From Nonomuraea sp. MG754425 (GTDB lineage: Bacteria > Actinomycetota > Actinomycetes > Streptosporangiales > Streptosporangiaceae): 64,000 nt of DNA. The stretch is from positions 1 to 64,000 of the forward strand of contig NZ_SSXE01000043.1 in the NCBI RefSeq assembly GCF_021699195.1. Direction: 5' to 3'. The position numbers and the translations under genes were made by a program. Shown here one piece after another: positions 19,978 through 30,226 of the stretch (its first letter is position 1; each line of letters starts with the position of its first letter). The notes beneath the pieces were generated by a model. That model searched no databases. It was not told the origin of the DNA and saw only the letters and a list, made by a program, of their open reading frames with translations.

Positions 19978-20850
19978 TCAGCCGGCGAACACCGCGAGCG
20001 GCCTGGCCACCCGGCCCTGCTCCGCCACCAGCGCCAGCAGCTCGCCCTCGGGCCCGAACACGCCGATCGGCCCGTCACCCAGCCCGGCCGCGGGCAGCCG
20101 CCCGCCGTGCCCGATGACGCGGGCCTCCTCGGCCGTGACGTCCCTGCGCGGGAACGCCGCCGCCACCGCCTGCCCGATCGGCAGGATCACGCACTCCTCG
20201 GCGAGCTGCTCGATGCTCCTGGCCAGCGACAGGTCGTACGGCCCCACCCGGGTGCGGCGCAGCTTCGTCAGGTGCCCGCCCACCCCGAGGGCGGCCCCCA
20301 GGTCGCGGGCCAGCGAGCGGATGTAGGTGCCGCTGGAGCAGGTCACGACCGCGTCCACGTCCACGACGTCGCCCGCGGCCCGGATGTCGAGCACGTCGAA
20401 GCGCCGCACGGTGACGGGCCGGGCCGCCAGCTCGACCTCCTCGCCCGCGCGGGCCTTCTTGTAGGCCCGCTCGCCGTTCACCTTGATGGCGCTGACCTGC
20501 GGCGGGACCTGCATGATCTCCCCGGTCAGCGCGGCGACACCCTTGTGCACCTCGGCCGCGGTGACCTGCGCCGCCGACGCCGTGGCGATGACCTCGCCCT
20601 CGGCGTCGTCGGTGTTCGTGCGCACGCCGAGCCGGATCGTGGCCTCGTACACCTTCTCCGTCAGCGTCAGGTGCCCCAGCAGCCGGGTCGCCTTCTCCAC
20701 GCCGACCACCAGCACGCCGGTGGCCATCGGGTCGAGCGTGCCCGCGTGCCCCACCCGGCGGGTGCCGGCGAGGCGGCGCATCTTGGCCACCACGTCGTGG
20801 GAGGTCCACTCGCCCGGCTTGTCGACGATGATCAGACCGCTCTCGGCCAT
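19978..20850 (-). CDS. truB: tRNA pseudouridine-55 synthase
   Basis: The 290-residue protein isomerises U55 in the T-loop of tRNAs. The catalytic motif GHAGTLDPMATG places the nucleophilic aspartate at residue 40, and later blocks (KVNGERAYKKARAGEE, CSSGTYIRSLARDLG) are the expected ones. The length is normal. It starts immediately after the DHH phosphoesterase stop and belongs to the infB-rbfA operon. Confidence 0.95.
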   Translation of the reverse strand: MAESGLIIVDKPGEWTSHDVVAKMRRLAGTRRVGHAGTLDPMATGVLVVGVEKATRLLGHLTLTEKVYEATIRLGVRTNTDDAEGEVIATASAAQVTAAEVHKGVAALTGEIMQVPPQVSAIKVNGERAYKKARAGEEVELAARPVTVRRFDVLDIRAAGDVVDVDAVVTCSSGTYIRSLARDLGAALGVGGHLTKLRRTRVGPYDLSLARSIEQLAEECVILPIGQAVAAAFPRRDVTAEEARVIGHGGRLPAAGLGDGPIGVFGPEGELLALVAEQGRVARPLAVFAG

Positions 20851-21891
20851 CTAGGAAACCTTCCGCAACTCGCGCCGGAACTTCGCCATGGTCTCCTCCA
20901 CGGTGTCGTACGAGGTGAAACCGGCCGCGTTGTGATGGCCGCCGCCGCCCAGCGCCGTGCACACCGCCGCCACGTCGATCGTGCCCTTGGACCTGGTGGA
21001 GACCTGCCAGTCGCCGTAGTCGTCCTCCTTGAGCACGACCGCGACCTCGGCCTCGTCGGTGCGGCGCACGATGTCGATGACGCCTTCGAGCTCGGAGTAC
21101 GGCAGCCCGTACGCGGCCCGGTCCACCCGCGACACGTACGTCCAGACCAGCCCGCCTTCGAGGGTCACCCGCTCCAGCGCGTTCGCCAGCACCTTGAGAT
21201 AGCCGAACGGGGAACGGTCCCACAGCTCGCGGGCGATCTCGTCGGTGCGCAGCCCGGTCGCCACGAGCCTGGCCGCCATCTGGTGCACGGCGGGCGTGGT
21301 CGAGGAGTAGCGGAACGATCCGGTGTCGGTCACCAACCCGGCGTACAGGCAGATGGCGATGTCCCGGTCGAGCCGTCCGCCGAGCCGGTAGAGGAGTTGC
21401 TCGGCCAGCATGGCCGTGGCCGCCGCCTTGGCGTCGATGAGGTCGAGCGTGCCGAACCCCGAGTTCGACGGATGGTGGTCCACCACGATGACCTCGCGGG
21501 CCGAGGCCGCGTTGGCGCCCAGCAGCCCCACCCGCTCGAACGTCGAGCAGTCGAAGACGATCATCAGCTCGGGCGCCGGCGGATACTCCTCCGGCGGCAC
21601 CAGCATCTCCTGCCCCGGCAGGAACCGCAGCAACCTGGGCACCGCGAAGTGCCGGTCGCCGAACGACGCCACCACGCGCTTGCCCAGCGAGCGCAGCACG
21701 AACGCCACCGCCAGCATCGAGCCCAGCGCGTCGGCGTCAGGGGTCACATGACAGGCCAGCGCGACCTCGTCGCTCCGGCCGATCAGCCGCAGCGCCCGAT
21801 CCCACGACGGCTCGGGGATCGGACAGCCGTCCGCCGGACGCCGCCCCGCGCCGGCCGGGCTGTCGGCACGGTCGCGCACGTCGGGCGTCAC
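20851..21891 (-). CDS. DHH/DHHA1 phosphoesterase (NrnA-like)
   Basis: The 346-residue cytoplasmic hydrolase probably degrades nano-RNA and/or dephosphorylates pAp or c-di-AMP breakdown products. Motifs are [16 protein letters not shown] (metal aspartates), [21 protein letters not shown] (the DHH motif) and the DHHA1 substrate loop [11 protein letters not shown] near residue 315. It overlaps rbfA by four bases and abuts truB, so it is translated within the same operon, as is typical in actinomycetes. Confidence 0.9.
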   Translation of the reverse strand: MTPDVRDRADSPAGAGRRPADGCPIPEPSWDRALRLIGRSDEVALACHVTPDADALGSMLAVAFVLRSLGKRVVASFGDRHFAVPRLLRFLPGQEMLVPPEEYPPAPELMIVFDCSTFERVGLLGANAASAREVIVVDHHPSNSGFGTLDLIDAKAAATAMLAEQLLYRLGGRLDRDIAICLYAGLVTDTGSFRYSSTTPAVHQMAARLVATGLRTDEIARELWDRSPFGYLKVLANALERVTLEGGLVWTYVSRVDRAAYGLPYSELEGVIDIVRRTDEAEVAVVLKEDDYGDWQVSTRSKGTIDVAAVCTALGGGGHHNAAGFTSYDTVEETMAKFRRELRKVS

Positions 21892-22382
21892 GCCTGATCG
21901 TCCCTGCGGCTCTCTGGACCGGCTTCCGCGCGGACCTCCTGGCCGGCCTCGCCGTCCTCCTCCTCTTCGGGCTTACGGTACGGATCGGCCTCGCCCGCGT
22001 AGGAGGCGGTCTCGGCCTGCCGCGCCACCTCGGCGTCACGCGCGCGGGCGACGTTGATCAGGTCGTCGAGGTGACGCGCGCTGTCGGGCAGCGGGTCGTG
22101 TTTGAACGTCAGCGTCGGCGCGAAACGCACACCGGTCTGGCGGCCCACCTCCGAGCGGAGGATGCCCTTGGCACTTTCGAGAGCGGCGGCACTGTCGGCC
22201 CGCTCGGCATCGGAGCCGAACACCGTGTAGAACACCGTCGCGTCGCGCAGGTCCGCGGTGACGCGGGTGTCGGTCACGGTCACGAAGCCCAGACGCGGAT
22301 CCTTGATCCGGCGCTCCAGCATCTCGGCAACGATCTGCTGGATGCGGTCGGCGAGCTTGCGCGCTCGTGCGGCATCCACCAT
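21888..22382 (-). CDS. rbfA: Ribosome-binding factor A
   Basis: This 164-residue small-subunit assembly factor binds helix 1 of 16S rRNA. The KH-like core includes ELVAEML-type helices ([19 protein letters not shown]) and [19 protein letters not shown]. The last 45 residues are an acidic, Glu-rich tail beyond the conserved domain. The start ATG 22382 has GGGGGAGC just upstream. Confidence 0.93.
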   Translation of the reverse strand: MVDAARARKLADRIQQIVAEMLERRIKDPRLGFVTVTDTRVTADLRDATVFYTVFGSDAERADSAAALESAKGILRSEVGRQTGVRFAPTLTFKHDPLPDSARHLDDLINVARARDAEVARQAETASYAGEADPYRKPEEEEDGEAGQEVRAEAGPESRRDDQA

Positions 22383-22421
22383 GTTGGCTCCCCCTCACGC
22401 ACGACCTGGCCGTGCAGTCGT

Positions 22422-22718
22422 TCAGTCTTCGTCGTTGTAGAGCCGGTGCCGGGCCGACAGCAGCTCGATCTCGGGTCGGAAGGCGACCATCCGCTCGCAG
22501 GCGTCCAGCAACTCCTTGCAGTTACCCGCAGAGGAGGAGACCACCGCCACGCCGACCTCCGCCCTGCGATGCAGGTCGAGGTGGCCGGTCTCAGCCACCG
22601 CGATGCTGGGATAACGGCGCTGCAACTCGGCGATCAGCGGCCGTACGACAGAGCGCTTCTGCTTCAGCGATCTGACGTCGCCGAGCAGGATGTCCAGGGT
22701 CAGAGAACCCACATACAT
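22422..22718 (-). CDS. DUF503 domain protein (YlxP-like)
   Basis: The 98-residue protein belongs to DUF503, a small conserved family almost always found between infB and rbfA; its role is unknown but presumably relates to ribosome assembly. The sequence MYVGSLTLDILLGDVRSLKQKR is the family start, so ATG 22718 is used rather than the ATG 12 codons upstream. VAETGHLDLHRRAEVGVAVVS is the second conserved block. Confidence 0.9.
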   Translation of the reverse strand: MYVGSLTLDILLGDVRSLKQKRSVVRPLIAELQRRYPSIAVAETGHLDLHRRAEVGVAVVSSSAGNCKELLDACERMVAFRPEIELLSARHRLYNDED

Positions 22719-22835
22719 CGTTGGTAACCGCCGCTTGACCTGGGGTGTGAGCACGACCGGCCCGCTGCGGCGGGGAGCAGGCCAAGGCGTGCGAGAGGCG
22801 CCCGGCGGATGTCCCGCCGGGCGCCCGGCCGCGCG

Positions 22836-25800
22836 TCACACGCGCGGCTTCTCCCGCATCTCGAACGTCTCGATCACGTCGTCGAGCCTGATGTCGTTGT
22901 AGCCGACACCGATACCGCACTCGAAGCCCTCGCGGACCTCGGTCGCGTCATCCTTGAAGCGACGCAGGGACGAGACGGTCAGGTTGTCCGCGATGACGAC
23001 GCCGTCGCGGATGATCCTGGCCTTGCTGTTGCGGACGATCACGCCGGAGCGGACCAGCGAACCGGCGACGTTGCCGATCTTCGGCACCTTGAAGACCTCG
23101 CGGACCTCCGCCGTGCCCATCTGGACCTCTTCGAACTCGGGCTTGAGCATGCCCTTGAGCGCCGCTTCGATTTCCTCGATCGCCTGGTAGATGACCGAGT
23201 AGTAGCGGATGTCGACGCCCTCGCGCTCGGCCAGGTCGCGCGCCCGAGGCTCGGGGCGGACGTTGAAGCCGATGATGACCGCGTTGTCGTCGGCGACGGC
23301 GAGGTTGACGTCGTACTCGGTGATCGCGCCGACCGCGCGGTGCAGGACACGGAGCCTGACCTCGTCGCCGACGTCGATCTTGAGCAGGGCGTCTTCCAGC
23401 GCCTCCACCGAACCGGACACGTCACCCTTGATGATGAGCTTGAGCTCGTCGACACGACCCTTCTCAAGGTCGCTGAACAGCTCTTCGAGGGTGCGGCGAC
23501 GGCTCGACTTCGCCATGTCGGCGCTGCGCTTGCGCGCCGCGCGCTGCTGGGCGATCTGCCGGGCCATCCGGTCGTCGGTGACCACGATGAAGTTGTCACC
23601 GGCGCTCGGCACCGCCGTCAGACCCATCACCAGGACCGGCCGCGACGGCGTGGCCTCCTCGACCGGCTCGAAGTTGTCGTCGAGCATCGCGCGGACGCGG
23701 CCGAAGGCCTCGCCACACACGATCGAGTCGCCGACGCGCAGCGTGCCGCGCTGGACCAGGACCGTCGCGACGGGGCCGCGGCCACGGTCGAGGTGCGCCT
23801 CGATCGCGATGCCCTGGGCGTCCATCGTCGGGTTGGCCCGCAGGTCGAGCTCGGCGTCCGCGGTCAGCAGGATGGCCTCGAGGAGGTTGTCGATGCCCGT
23901 GGCGTTCTTCGCCGAGATGTCGACGAACAGCGTCGAGCCGCCGTACTCCTCCGCCACCAAGCCGTACTCGGTGAGCTGGGCACGGACCTTGTTGGGGTCT
24001 GCGCCCTCCTTGTCGATCTTGTTCACCGCGACCACGATCGGCACCTCGGCCGCCTGGGCGTGGTTGAGCGCCTCGATCGTCTGCGGCTTCACACCGTCGT
24101 CGGCCGCCACCACCAGCACCGCGATGTCGGTGGACTTGGCGCCTCGGGCACGCATGGCGGTGAACGCCTCGTGACCCGGGGTGTCGATGAAGGTGATCTT
24201 CCGGTCCTGGCCCTCGTGCTCGGCGGAGACCTGGTAAGCGCCGATGTGCTGGGTGATGCCACCCGCCTCGCGCGCCACCACGTTGGTCTTGCGGATGGCG
24301 TCGAGCAGCTTGGTCTTACCGTGGTCGACGTGACCCATGACGGTCACGACCGGCGGACGCGCGGCCAGGTCGGCCTCGTCGCCCTCGTCCTCGCCGAACT
24401 CGATGTCGAAGGCCTCGAGAAGCTCGCGGTCCTCCTCCTCCGGGCTGACGACCTGGATGTTGTAGTCGAGCTCGGAGCCGAGGAGCTGCAGCGTCTCCTC
24501 GTTGACCGACTGCGTCGCGGTCACCATCTCGCCGAGGTGCAGCATGATCTGCACGAGCGAGGCGGGGTTCGCGCCGATGCGGTCGGCGAAGTCGGACAGC
24601 GACGCGCCGCGCGGCAGGCGGATCGTCGCGCCGTTGCCGCGAGCGACCTGCACACCGCCGATCGCCGGCGCCGACATGTTGTCGAACTCCTGGCGCCTCT
24701 GACGCTTGGACTTGCGGCCACGCGCCGGACGGCCGCCGGGACGCCCGAAGGCTCCCGCGGTGCCGCCGCCACGACCACGGCCGCCGCCACCGGGACGACC
24801 GCCGAAGCCACCGCCACCGCCACCGGGACCACCGGTGCCGGTGCGCTGACCGGTGCCGCCGCCACCCGGACGACCGGCGAAACCACCGCCGCCGCCACCG
24901 GGACGACCGCCACCGCCGCCGCCACCACCGGGACGGCCACCGCCGCCACCGCCGGGACGACCGCCACCGCCGCCGCCACCCGGACGACCGCCACCGCCGC
25001 CACCACCGGGACCGGCAGGACGACCCTGCGGCATCATCATCGGGTTGGGACGCGGCCCACCAGGACGGGGACCGCCGGCGCCGCCGCCACCACCCGGACG
25101 CGGACCGCCGGGGGGCGGGCCGGGACGCGGACCCGAAGCGGGCCGGTCGCCACCGGGACGGGCCTGCGGCGGACGCGGCATCCCGCCGTCGCGCGGCGGA
25201 CCGTCACGACGCTCACGCTGGCCGGGACCACCCTCACGGTTGCCGCCCGGACGCGGCGGACGGGACTGGCCCATGCCGCTGGCGTTGGACGAGAACGGGT
25301 TGTTACCCGGACGCGGGCCACGCGGGCCCGGCTTGGGCCCGGGACGCGGGCCACCGCCACCGCCACCGCCGGGCGCACCGGTACGCGGCGCCTGCTGGGC
25401 TCCGCCACCACTCTGCGGGCCGGGACGCGGACCGGGCTTGGGCCCGGGACGCGGGCCACCGCCACCGCCGCCACCACCCGCGGGTCCGGGACGCGGACCA
25501 GGAGCGGGAGCGGGACGAGCGGGCGCGCCGCTCTCGAATCGTGCCTGCGGAGCATTGGAAGCCTCGCCGCGCGCGGCCTCGGGCTGCTGCGGCTGCTGGT
25601 GCGGCATCGCCACCGGCGGGCGCGGCTGAGCGCCGCCACCCGGACCACCCGCGCCGCCACCGCTCGCGGGGGCGGGACGCGGACCGGGCTTGGGGCCCGG
25701 ACGCGGTGGAGCGGGAACCGGCGCCTGCCCGGCGCCATTTCCGGCCTGGCCTTCCGCCGGCCGGTGCGCAGCCCTGGGCGGCTGCGGCCTGTTGGACGGC

Positions 25801-25988
25801 TGACCGCCGCCCCTGGAGGGGCCACCCTTCGATACCCCTAGCGCTTCGGTGAGCCTGCGGACCACCGGCGCCTCGATGGTGGAGGACGCCGAACGGACGA
25901 ACTCCCCCATCTCTTGGAGCTTGGCCATGACGACCTTGCTCTCTACGCCGAACTCCTTAGCGAGCTCGTATACCCGGACCTTCGCCAC
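22836..25988 (-). CDS. infB: Translation initiation factor IF-2
   Basis: The 1050-residue GTPase places initiator tRNA on the 30S subunit. The N-terminal IF2-N motif ([20 protein letters not shown]) is followed by about 370 residues of Gly/Pro/Arg-rich low-complexity sequence with runs such as [11 protein letters not shown]. After a second IF2-N-like segment comes the G domain with [12 protein letters not shown] near residue 550, DTPGHEAF and NKIDKEG, and then domains II to IV ending in [14 protein letters not shown]. Long Gly-rich N-termini are known in actinomycete IF-2. Confidence 0.97.
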   Translation of the reverse strand: MAKVRVYELAKEFGVESKVVMAKLQEMGEFVRSASSTIEAPVVRRLTEALGVSKGGPSRGGGQPSNRPQPPRAAHRPAEGQAGNGAGQAPVPAPPRPGPKPGPRPAPASGGGAGGPGGGAQPRPPVAMPHQQPQQPEAARGEASNAPQARFESGAPARPAPAPGPRPGPAGGGGGGGGPRPGPKPGPRPGPQSGGGAQQAPRTGAPGGGGGGGPRPGPKPGPRGPRPGNNPFSSNASGMGQSRPPRPGGNREGGPGQRERRDGPPRDGGMPRPPQARPGGDRPASGPRPGPPPGGPRPGGGGGAGGPRPGGPRPNPMMMPQGRPAGPGGGGGGGRPGGGGGGGRPGGGGGGRPGGGGGGGGRPGGGGGGFAGRPGGGGTGQRTGTGGPGGGGGGFGGRPGGGGRGRGGGTAGAFGRPGGRPARGRKSKRQRRQEFDNMSAPAIGGVQVARGNGATIRLPRGASLSDFADRIGANPASLVQIMLHLGEMVTATQSVNEETLQLLGSELDYNIQVVSPEEEDRELLEAFDIEFGEDEGDEADLAARPPVVTVMGHVDHGKTKLLDAIRKTNVVAREAGGITQHIGAYQVSAEHEGQDRKITFIDTPGHEAFTAMRARGAKSTDIAVLVVAADDGVKPQTIEALNHAQAAEVPIVVAVNKIDKEGADPNKVRAQLTEYGLVAEEYGGSTLFVDISAKNATGIDNLLEAILLTADAELDLRANPTMDAQGIAIEAHLDRGRGPVATVLVQRGTLRVGDSIVCGEAFGRVRAMLDDNFEPVEEATPSRPVLVMGLTAVPSAGDNFIVVTDDRMARQIAQQRAARKRSADMAKSSRRRTLEELFSDLEKGRVDELKLIIKGDVSGSVEALEDALLKIDVGDEVRLRVLHRAVGAITEYDVNLAVADDNAVIIGFNVRPEPRARDLAEREGVDIRYYSVIYQAIEEIEAALKGMLKPEFEEVQMGTAEVREVFKVPKIGNVAGSLVRSGVIVRNSKARIIRDGVVIADNLTVSSLRRFKDDATEVREGFECGIGVGYNDIRLDDVIETFEMREKPRV

Positions 25989-26100
25989 TGCACTCCCTTA
26001 CTCGGCCCGGGAGGCTGGCTGTGCCGTCCGGACCGTCGCTACCTTGACGTCTTCATCGCCGCGTGCTCATCAGGCGCTCATAGCAATCTGACTCCGCCCA

Positions 26101-26412
26101 TCAACTCGGCGTCCTACATGACATTTCGTGATCTCCTTCCAGGTGCGCCCGCACGGGCGACACGTCAAGCGGCCCCGTCACGCGGAACGCGCGCGGAAAC
26201 GCTCGGCGCCGCTCGGCAAGCTCCAGACAACTCAGGGACGGATGCAGCGACGCACCTCGCCCCGGGAGCCGTCCTCGCAGGTCGGGGACCACTTGATCCT
26301 CGACCCGCACCAGGCGGAGCAACTCGGGCTTAGCCTCGCGAACCCTGCAGCCCACACAGGTGCGCTGTGGGACCGCGTGGCCACCATATTCCAGCTTACC
26401 GTGTTGACGCAT
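26101..26412 (-). CDS. YlxR-like (DUF448) nucleic-acid-binding protein
   Basis: The 103-residue protein carries the YlxR signature [19 protein letters not shown] and [20 protein letters not shown]. Family members sit between nusA and infB and bind RNA; in some bacteria YlxR is linked to RNase P. ATG 26412 lies within the last codons of nusA, a 17-base overlap, which suggests translational coupling. Confidence 0.87.
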   Translation of the reverse strand: MRQHGKLEYGGHAVPQRTCVGCRVREAKPELLRLVRVEDQVVPDLRGRLPGRGASLHPSLSCLELAERRRAFPRAFRVTGPLDVSPVRAHLEGDHEMSCRTPS

Positions 26413-27400
26413 CTACGGAACCGGCGGCGTCCTCGGCTTGTGTATCGGGCCGGATGTCGATCCGCCATCCCGTGAGTCTCGCAGCGAGCCGGGCGTTCTG
26501 TCCCTCTTTGCCGATGGCCAGCGAGAGCTGGTAGTCGGGCACGGTCACTCGCGCCACGCGACCGTCGAGGTCGAGAACCTCGACATGGGAAACGCGCGCG
26601 GGAGACAGGGCATTCCCCACGAACTCTCCCGGGTCCTCCGACCAGTCGATGATGTCGATCTTCTCGCCGTGCAGCTCGGTCATCACGTTTCGGACACGCG
26701 AGCCCATCGGGCCGATGCAGGCGCCCTTGGCGTTGACGCCGGGCTTGCGCGACCGGACGGCGATCTTCGTGCGGTGGCCCGCCTCGCGCGCCACCGCCGC
26801 GATCTCCACGGTGCCGTCGGCGATCTCCGGCACCTCCAGCGCGAACAGCTTCTTGACCAGCCCGGGATGCGTGCGCGACAAGGTGACGGAGGGGCCCTTG
26901 TGGCCCTTCTTCACCTGCACCACGTAGGCGCGGATGCGCTCTCCGTGCACATACTCCTCGCCGGGCACCTGCTCGGCGTGCGGCAGGACGGCCTCGATCT
27001 TGCCCAGGTCGACCAGCACCACGCGCGGATCCTTGCCCTGCTGGATCACGCCGGAGACCAGCTCGCCCTCGCGGCTGGCGAACTCGCCGAAGTTGATCTC
27101 GTCCTCGGCGTCGCGCAACTGCTGCAGGATGACCTGCTTGGCGGTGGTGGCGGCGATCCGGCTGAAGTTGCCGGGAGTGTCGTCGAACTCCCTGACGATC
27201 TCGCCGTCGTCGTCCAGCTCGGCCGCCCAGATCGTGACGTGGCCGCTGGCGCGGTCGAGTTGGGCGCGCGCCTTGGAGGCGGCGCCGTCGGTGCGGAAGT
27301 AGGCGATCAGCAACGCGTCCTCGATCGCCTTGACCACCAGGTCGAAGGAGATGTCCTTCTCCCGCTCCAGGCTGCGCAGGACGCTCATGTCGATGTCCAC
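26396..27400 (-). CDS. nusA: Transcription termination/antitermination factor NusA
   Basis: The 334-residue RNA-polymerase-associated factor has the N-terminal polymerase-binding domain, an S1 domain (about residues 130-195) and two KH domains containing [14 protein letters not shown] and [19 protein letters not shown]. It lacks the extra acidic C-terminal repeats of E. coli NusA, as expected in actinomycetes. It lies 11 bases after rimP. Confidence 0.96.
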   Translation of the reverse strand: MDIDMSVLRSLEREKDISFDLVVKAIEDALLIAYFRTDGAASKARAQLDRASGHVTIWAAELDDDGEIVREFDDTPGNFSRIAATTAKQVILQQLRDAEDEINFGEFASREGELVSGVIQQGKDPRVVLVDLGKIEAVLPHAEQVPGEEYVHGERIRAYVVQVKKGHKGPSVTLSRTHPGLVKKLFALEVPEIADGTVEIAAVAREAGHRTKIAVRSRKPGVNAKGACIGPMGSRVRNVMTELHGEKIDIIDWSEDPGEFVGNALSPARVSHVEVLDLDGRVARVTVPDYQLSLAIGKEGQNARLAARLTGWRIDIRPDTQAEDAAGSVDASTR

Positions 27401-27411
27401 GGCGGCTCCCC

Positions 27412-27897
27412 TTAGCCTTCGTCGCCGTCGACGTCGTCGATCCGGCGGAATTCCACCTGCACCCGTCCACGGGTCAGGTCCTCGTAACCAAGCCTGCGTG
27501 CCGCGCCCGCGACGTCGAGGTCGACGCCGGCGGCGTCGGCGGCCACGACGCGGCCCTCCACCACGGTGCCGTCCTTCAGCTCCGCCTTGACCAGCCGCGT
27601 GGCCGCGCGGCGCCAGTGACGCGGCTCGGTGAGCGGGCGGTCGACGCCCGGCGAGGACACCTCCAGCGTGTAAGCCGCCTGGCCCATGGAGTCGTCGTCG
27701 TCGAGGGCGGTGGAGACGGCCTGGCTCACGTCGGCCACGTCGTCGAGGCTCACGCCGCCGTCGCGATCGACGATCACGCGCAGCAGCCGTCGCTTGCCCG
27801 CCTGGGTGACCGTAATGTCCTCCAGGTCGAGGCCCTCCGCGCTGACCACAGGTTCAAGGAGCTTCATCAGGTGGTCGCGGGATGATGCGCTGCCCAT
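27412..27897 (-). CDS. rimP: Ribosome maturation factor RimP
   Basis: The 161-residue protein is needed for 30S maturation. Blocks [30 protein letters not shown] and [14 protein letters not shown] are characteristic. ATG 27897 is preferred over an ATG seven codons upstream because AGGGGAGG lies five bases before it. It is the first gene of the rimP-nusA-ylxR-infB operon, divergent from a lipoprotein gene. Confidence 0.93.
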   Translation of the reverse strand: MGSASSRDHLMKLLEPVVSAEGLDLEDITVTQAGKRRLLRVIVDRDGGVSLDDVADVSQAVSTALDDDDSMGQAAYTLEVSSPGVDRPLTEPRHWRRAATRLVKAELKDGTVVEGRVVAADAAGVDLDVAGAARRLGYEDLTRGRVQVEFRRIDDVDGDEG

Positions 27898-28128
27898 ATC
27901 GACCTCCCCTATTGTCATGTCTCAGCCGGGCGGACCTCGCCTCTGGCCATCCGCCGCCTGGCTGTTCAGCCAGCGACGACAGTTGACACCCTATCCGTAT
28001 GAGGGCACGGGGAGAGCGCCACTCGTCATGGTCGAATGGCGGAGCGTCGCCGGACGGCGTTCCGCGGCACTGGCCGTACGATGCTACCGAGGCCCAACGA
28101 GGTCGGTGACAAGTGGAGGTTCGAGTCC

Positions 28129-28605
28129 GTGCGCGCGCGTCAGCTCTCCCGGCGGGCCCTGCTGGCGGGCGGGGCCGCCGCTCTGACGGCCTGCAGCACG
28201 TCCGGGCCGCCGCGGCCGGCCGTCCCGGCCCCCGACTCGCCCGAGACCGTCCTGCTGAAGGCGCTCATCGCGGAGAAGGAGCGGACGATCGCGCTCTACT
28301 CGTCCGCGGTCGCCAAGGGGAGCGAGAAGCTGGCCCCGTTCCGGGATCGCCATCAGGCCCACCTGACCGAGTTGCGGAAATACGTGCCCAAGGCCGCCAC
28401 CACCGCGCCGACGTCCGGAACTCCGGCACCGTCACCCAGCGCGTCCGGCAAACCCTCGCTGTCGCGGCTGCGGGAGCTCGAACGCAAGGCCGCCGCCCAG
28501 CGTCCGCGCCAGCTCGACGGCGTCTCGCCCGGGGTGGCCCAGCTCATCGCCAGCATCGGGGCCTGTGAGGCCGCCCACGCCGTCGCCCTGCCGAGGTCAC
28601 TGTGA
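28129..28605 (+). CDS. Putative Tat-type lipoprotein
   Basis: The 158-residue product begins with SRRALLAGGAAALTAC, a twin-arginine motif followed by a hydrophobic stretch and a lipobox cysteine. It is therefore probably exported by the Tat pathway and lipidated on the outer face of the membrane. The rest is helical and Ala/Glu/Arg-rich with a short Pro/Thr/Ser linker. GTG 28129 has GGAGG nine bases upstream. The stop overlaps the start of the ferritin-like gene by four bases. Function is unknown; the pair recurs between proS and rimP in actinomycetes. Confidence 0.7.
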   Translation: MRARQLSRRALLAGGAAALTACSTSGPPRPAVPAPDSPETVLLKALIAEKERTIALYSSAVAKGSEKLAPFRDRHQAHLTELRKYVPKAATTAPTSGTPAPSPSASGKPSLSRLRELERKAAAQRPRQLDGVSPGVAQLIASIGACEAAHAVALPRSL

Positions 28606-29081
28606 GAGCCGCCGACGACATCGAGAAGCTGCGCAGGGCGCTGGCCGCCGAGCACGCGGCGCTGTTCGCGTACGGGCTGCTGGGGGCGCGCACCTCGGGG
28701 GCGGTCCGGGAACGGATGAGCGCGGCCTTCGACGCGCACCGGGCCCGGCGCGACCAGCTCCGCACGCTCATCACGGCCCGGGGCGGCCGGCCCGCCGAGG
28801 CCGACGCCTCGTACGCGCTGCCGTTCTTCCCCGCCAACGCCACGCAGGCCGTCAAGCTGGCGGTGCACCTGGAGAGCGGGGTCACGGCGGCCTACCTGGA
28901 GCTGGTCTCGGCGCGGGATCCGGCGCTGCGCCGGCACGCCGCGCTGGCCATGCAGGAGGCGGTGACCCGCTCGTACGGCCTGCGGCCCGACCAGCCCCCG
29001 GCCTTTCCCGGCATGCCGTCCACGGCCGCCCCCGCGGTCTCCACGCCGGCCTCGCCCTCGGCCGGGCAGGCGGGCAACTGA
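28602..29081 (+). CDS. Ferritin-like DUF4439 protein
   Basis: The 159-residue protein matches the DUF4439 ferritin-like family. Helix 1 has AEHAALFAYGLLGAR, a later helix has HLESGVTAAYLELVSA, and the C-terminus is a Pro/Ala/Ser-rich tail. Carboxylates and histidines in the two helices could bind iron, but whether the full diiron set is present is uncertain. GTG 28602 overlaps the lipoprotein stop, so the two are translated together and may form a complex at the membrane. Confidence 0.75.
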   Translation: MRAADDIEKLRRALAAEHAALFAYGLLGARTSGAVRERMSAAFDAHRARRDQLRTLITARGGRPAEADASYALPFFPANATQAVKLAVHLESGVTAAYLELVSARDPALRRHAALAMQEAVTRSYGLRPDQPPAFPGMPSTAAPAVSTPASPSAGQAGN

Positions 29082-29193
29082 TCGCCCGACCCGGGGCGAG
29101 ACACGTTCGGTTTCCGGTCGCATACGGTGAGTTAACATCGAGAAATGCTGCGTTCCGTCTGCCGTCCCCGTCCGGCTTCCGTGACAGCGGCCC

Positions 29194-30039
29194 GTGGCTG
29201 AGGCGCTCCACGTGGTCAGGCACCCGACCGGCTTCTACTCGGCGGGCGCGACCACCGTGTTCGCCTCCCGCTACGACCAGCGGCTGTCCTACTGCCTCTA
29301 CGTGCCCTCCGCCCACGACCCCGGCGGCGAGCCCCTGCCGCTGGCCGTCCTGCAGCACGGCACGGGGCGGCGCGGGCCGCAGTACCGCGACGCCTTCGCC
29401 GGATGGGCCGAGAAGCACGGCTGCCTGCTGCTGGCGCCGCTGTTCCCCGCGGGCATCGGGGACGATCCGGACGATCTGCACAACTTCAAGTTCGTCCGCT
29501 ACGGCGATCTCCGGTTCGATCTTGCCCTGCTGGCCATGGTCGAGGAGGTGGGCGCGCGCTTCAACGTCCGCACCGGGCGGTTCCTGCTGTACGGGTTCTC
29601 CGGCGGCGGCCAGTTCGCGCACCGCTTCGCCTACCTGCACCCCGACCGGCTGCGCGGGCTGTCGATCGGGGCGCCGGGGCGGATCACGTACATCGATCCC
29701 GAGCGTCCGTGGTGGATCGGGCTGCGGGGGTTCGAGGAGCGGTTCGGCCGCGCGGCGCGGGTGGCGGAGCTGCGCGGCGTCCCCGTGCAGATGGTCGTGG
29801 GCGGGGCCGACGTGGAGACCTGGGAGATCAACAACCCCGGGGGCTCCAACTGGATGGACGGCGCCGACGCGTACGGCCTGACACGGGTGGAGCGGCTCGC
29901 CGCACTGCGCGACAACTTCGAGGCACACGGCATCGGCGTGCGGTTCGACGTCGTGCCGGGGGTGGGGCATGAACCGCTGCACGTGCTCGATCCGGTCAAG
30001 GACTTCCTGGCCTCGGTGCTGTCCGGCCCGCGCGGCTGA
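29194..30039 (+). CDS. Alpha/beta hydrolase (PHB-depolymerase/esterase-like)
   Basis: The 281-residue protein has the nucleophile elbow GFSGGGQF near residue 136, an oxyanion region VLQHGTGRRG and a late histidine in VPGVGHEP, giving a serine-hydrolase triad. No signal peptide is seen, so it is probably cytoplasmic. The substrate is unknown. GTG 29194 is the first good start. It converges with proS across a strong terminator. Confidence 0.7.
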   Translation: MAEALHVVRHPTGFYSAGATTVFASRYDQRLSYCLYVPSAHDPGGEPLPLAVLQHGTGRRGPQYRDAFAGWAEKHGCLLLAPLFPAGIGDDPDDLHNFKFVRYGDLRFDLALLAMVEEVGARFNVRTGRFLLYGFSGGGQFAHRFAYLHPDRLRGLSIGAPGRITYIDPERPWWIGLRGFEERFGRAARVAELRGVPVQMVVGGADVETWEINNPGGSNWMDGADAYGLTRVERLAALRDNFEAHGIGVRFDVVPGVGHEPLHVLDPVKDFLASVLSGPRG

Positions 30040-30168
30040 GCCCTCCCGGCACCGGGAACGTCCCCCACGCACCGGGAACCCGCTCCACACGCCGGAAACC
30101 CGCCTCCGGCCGGAAGCCCGCCCCGCGTGGCAGGAACCTGCGGGCGGTGAGAAGCCCTGGGAACGGCC

Positions 30169-30197
30169 GGAGCCCTCCCGCAGGGCGGGAGGGCTCC
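30169..30197. terminator. Bidirectional terminator
   Basis: A 13-base-pair stem (30169-30181 with 30185-30197, GGAGCCCTCCCG and its complement) with a three-base loop lies between the convergent hydrolase and proS genes. The 100 bases before it hold loose repeats of the form CCGGGAACC. Confidence 0.7.
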
Positions 30198-30226
30198 GGG
30201 GTGGCGCGAGGGCCTGAGCGGCGGGG

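Noticed and set aside
22809..25841. Plus-strand open frame of 1010 residues opposite infB
   Set aside because: It is the antisense of IF-2; the Thr/Ala/Gly runs mirror the Gly/Pro-rich IF-2 N-terminus.
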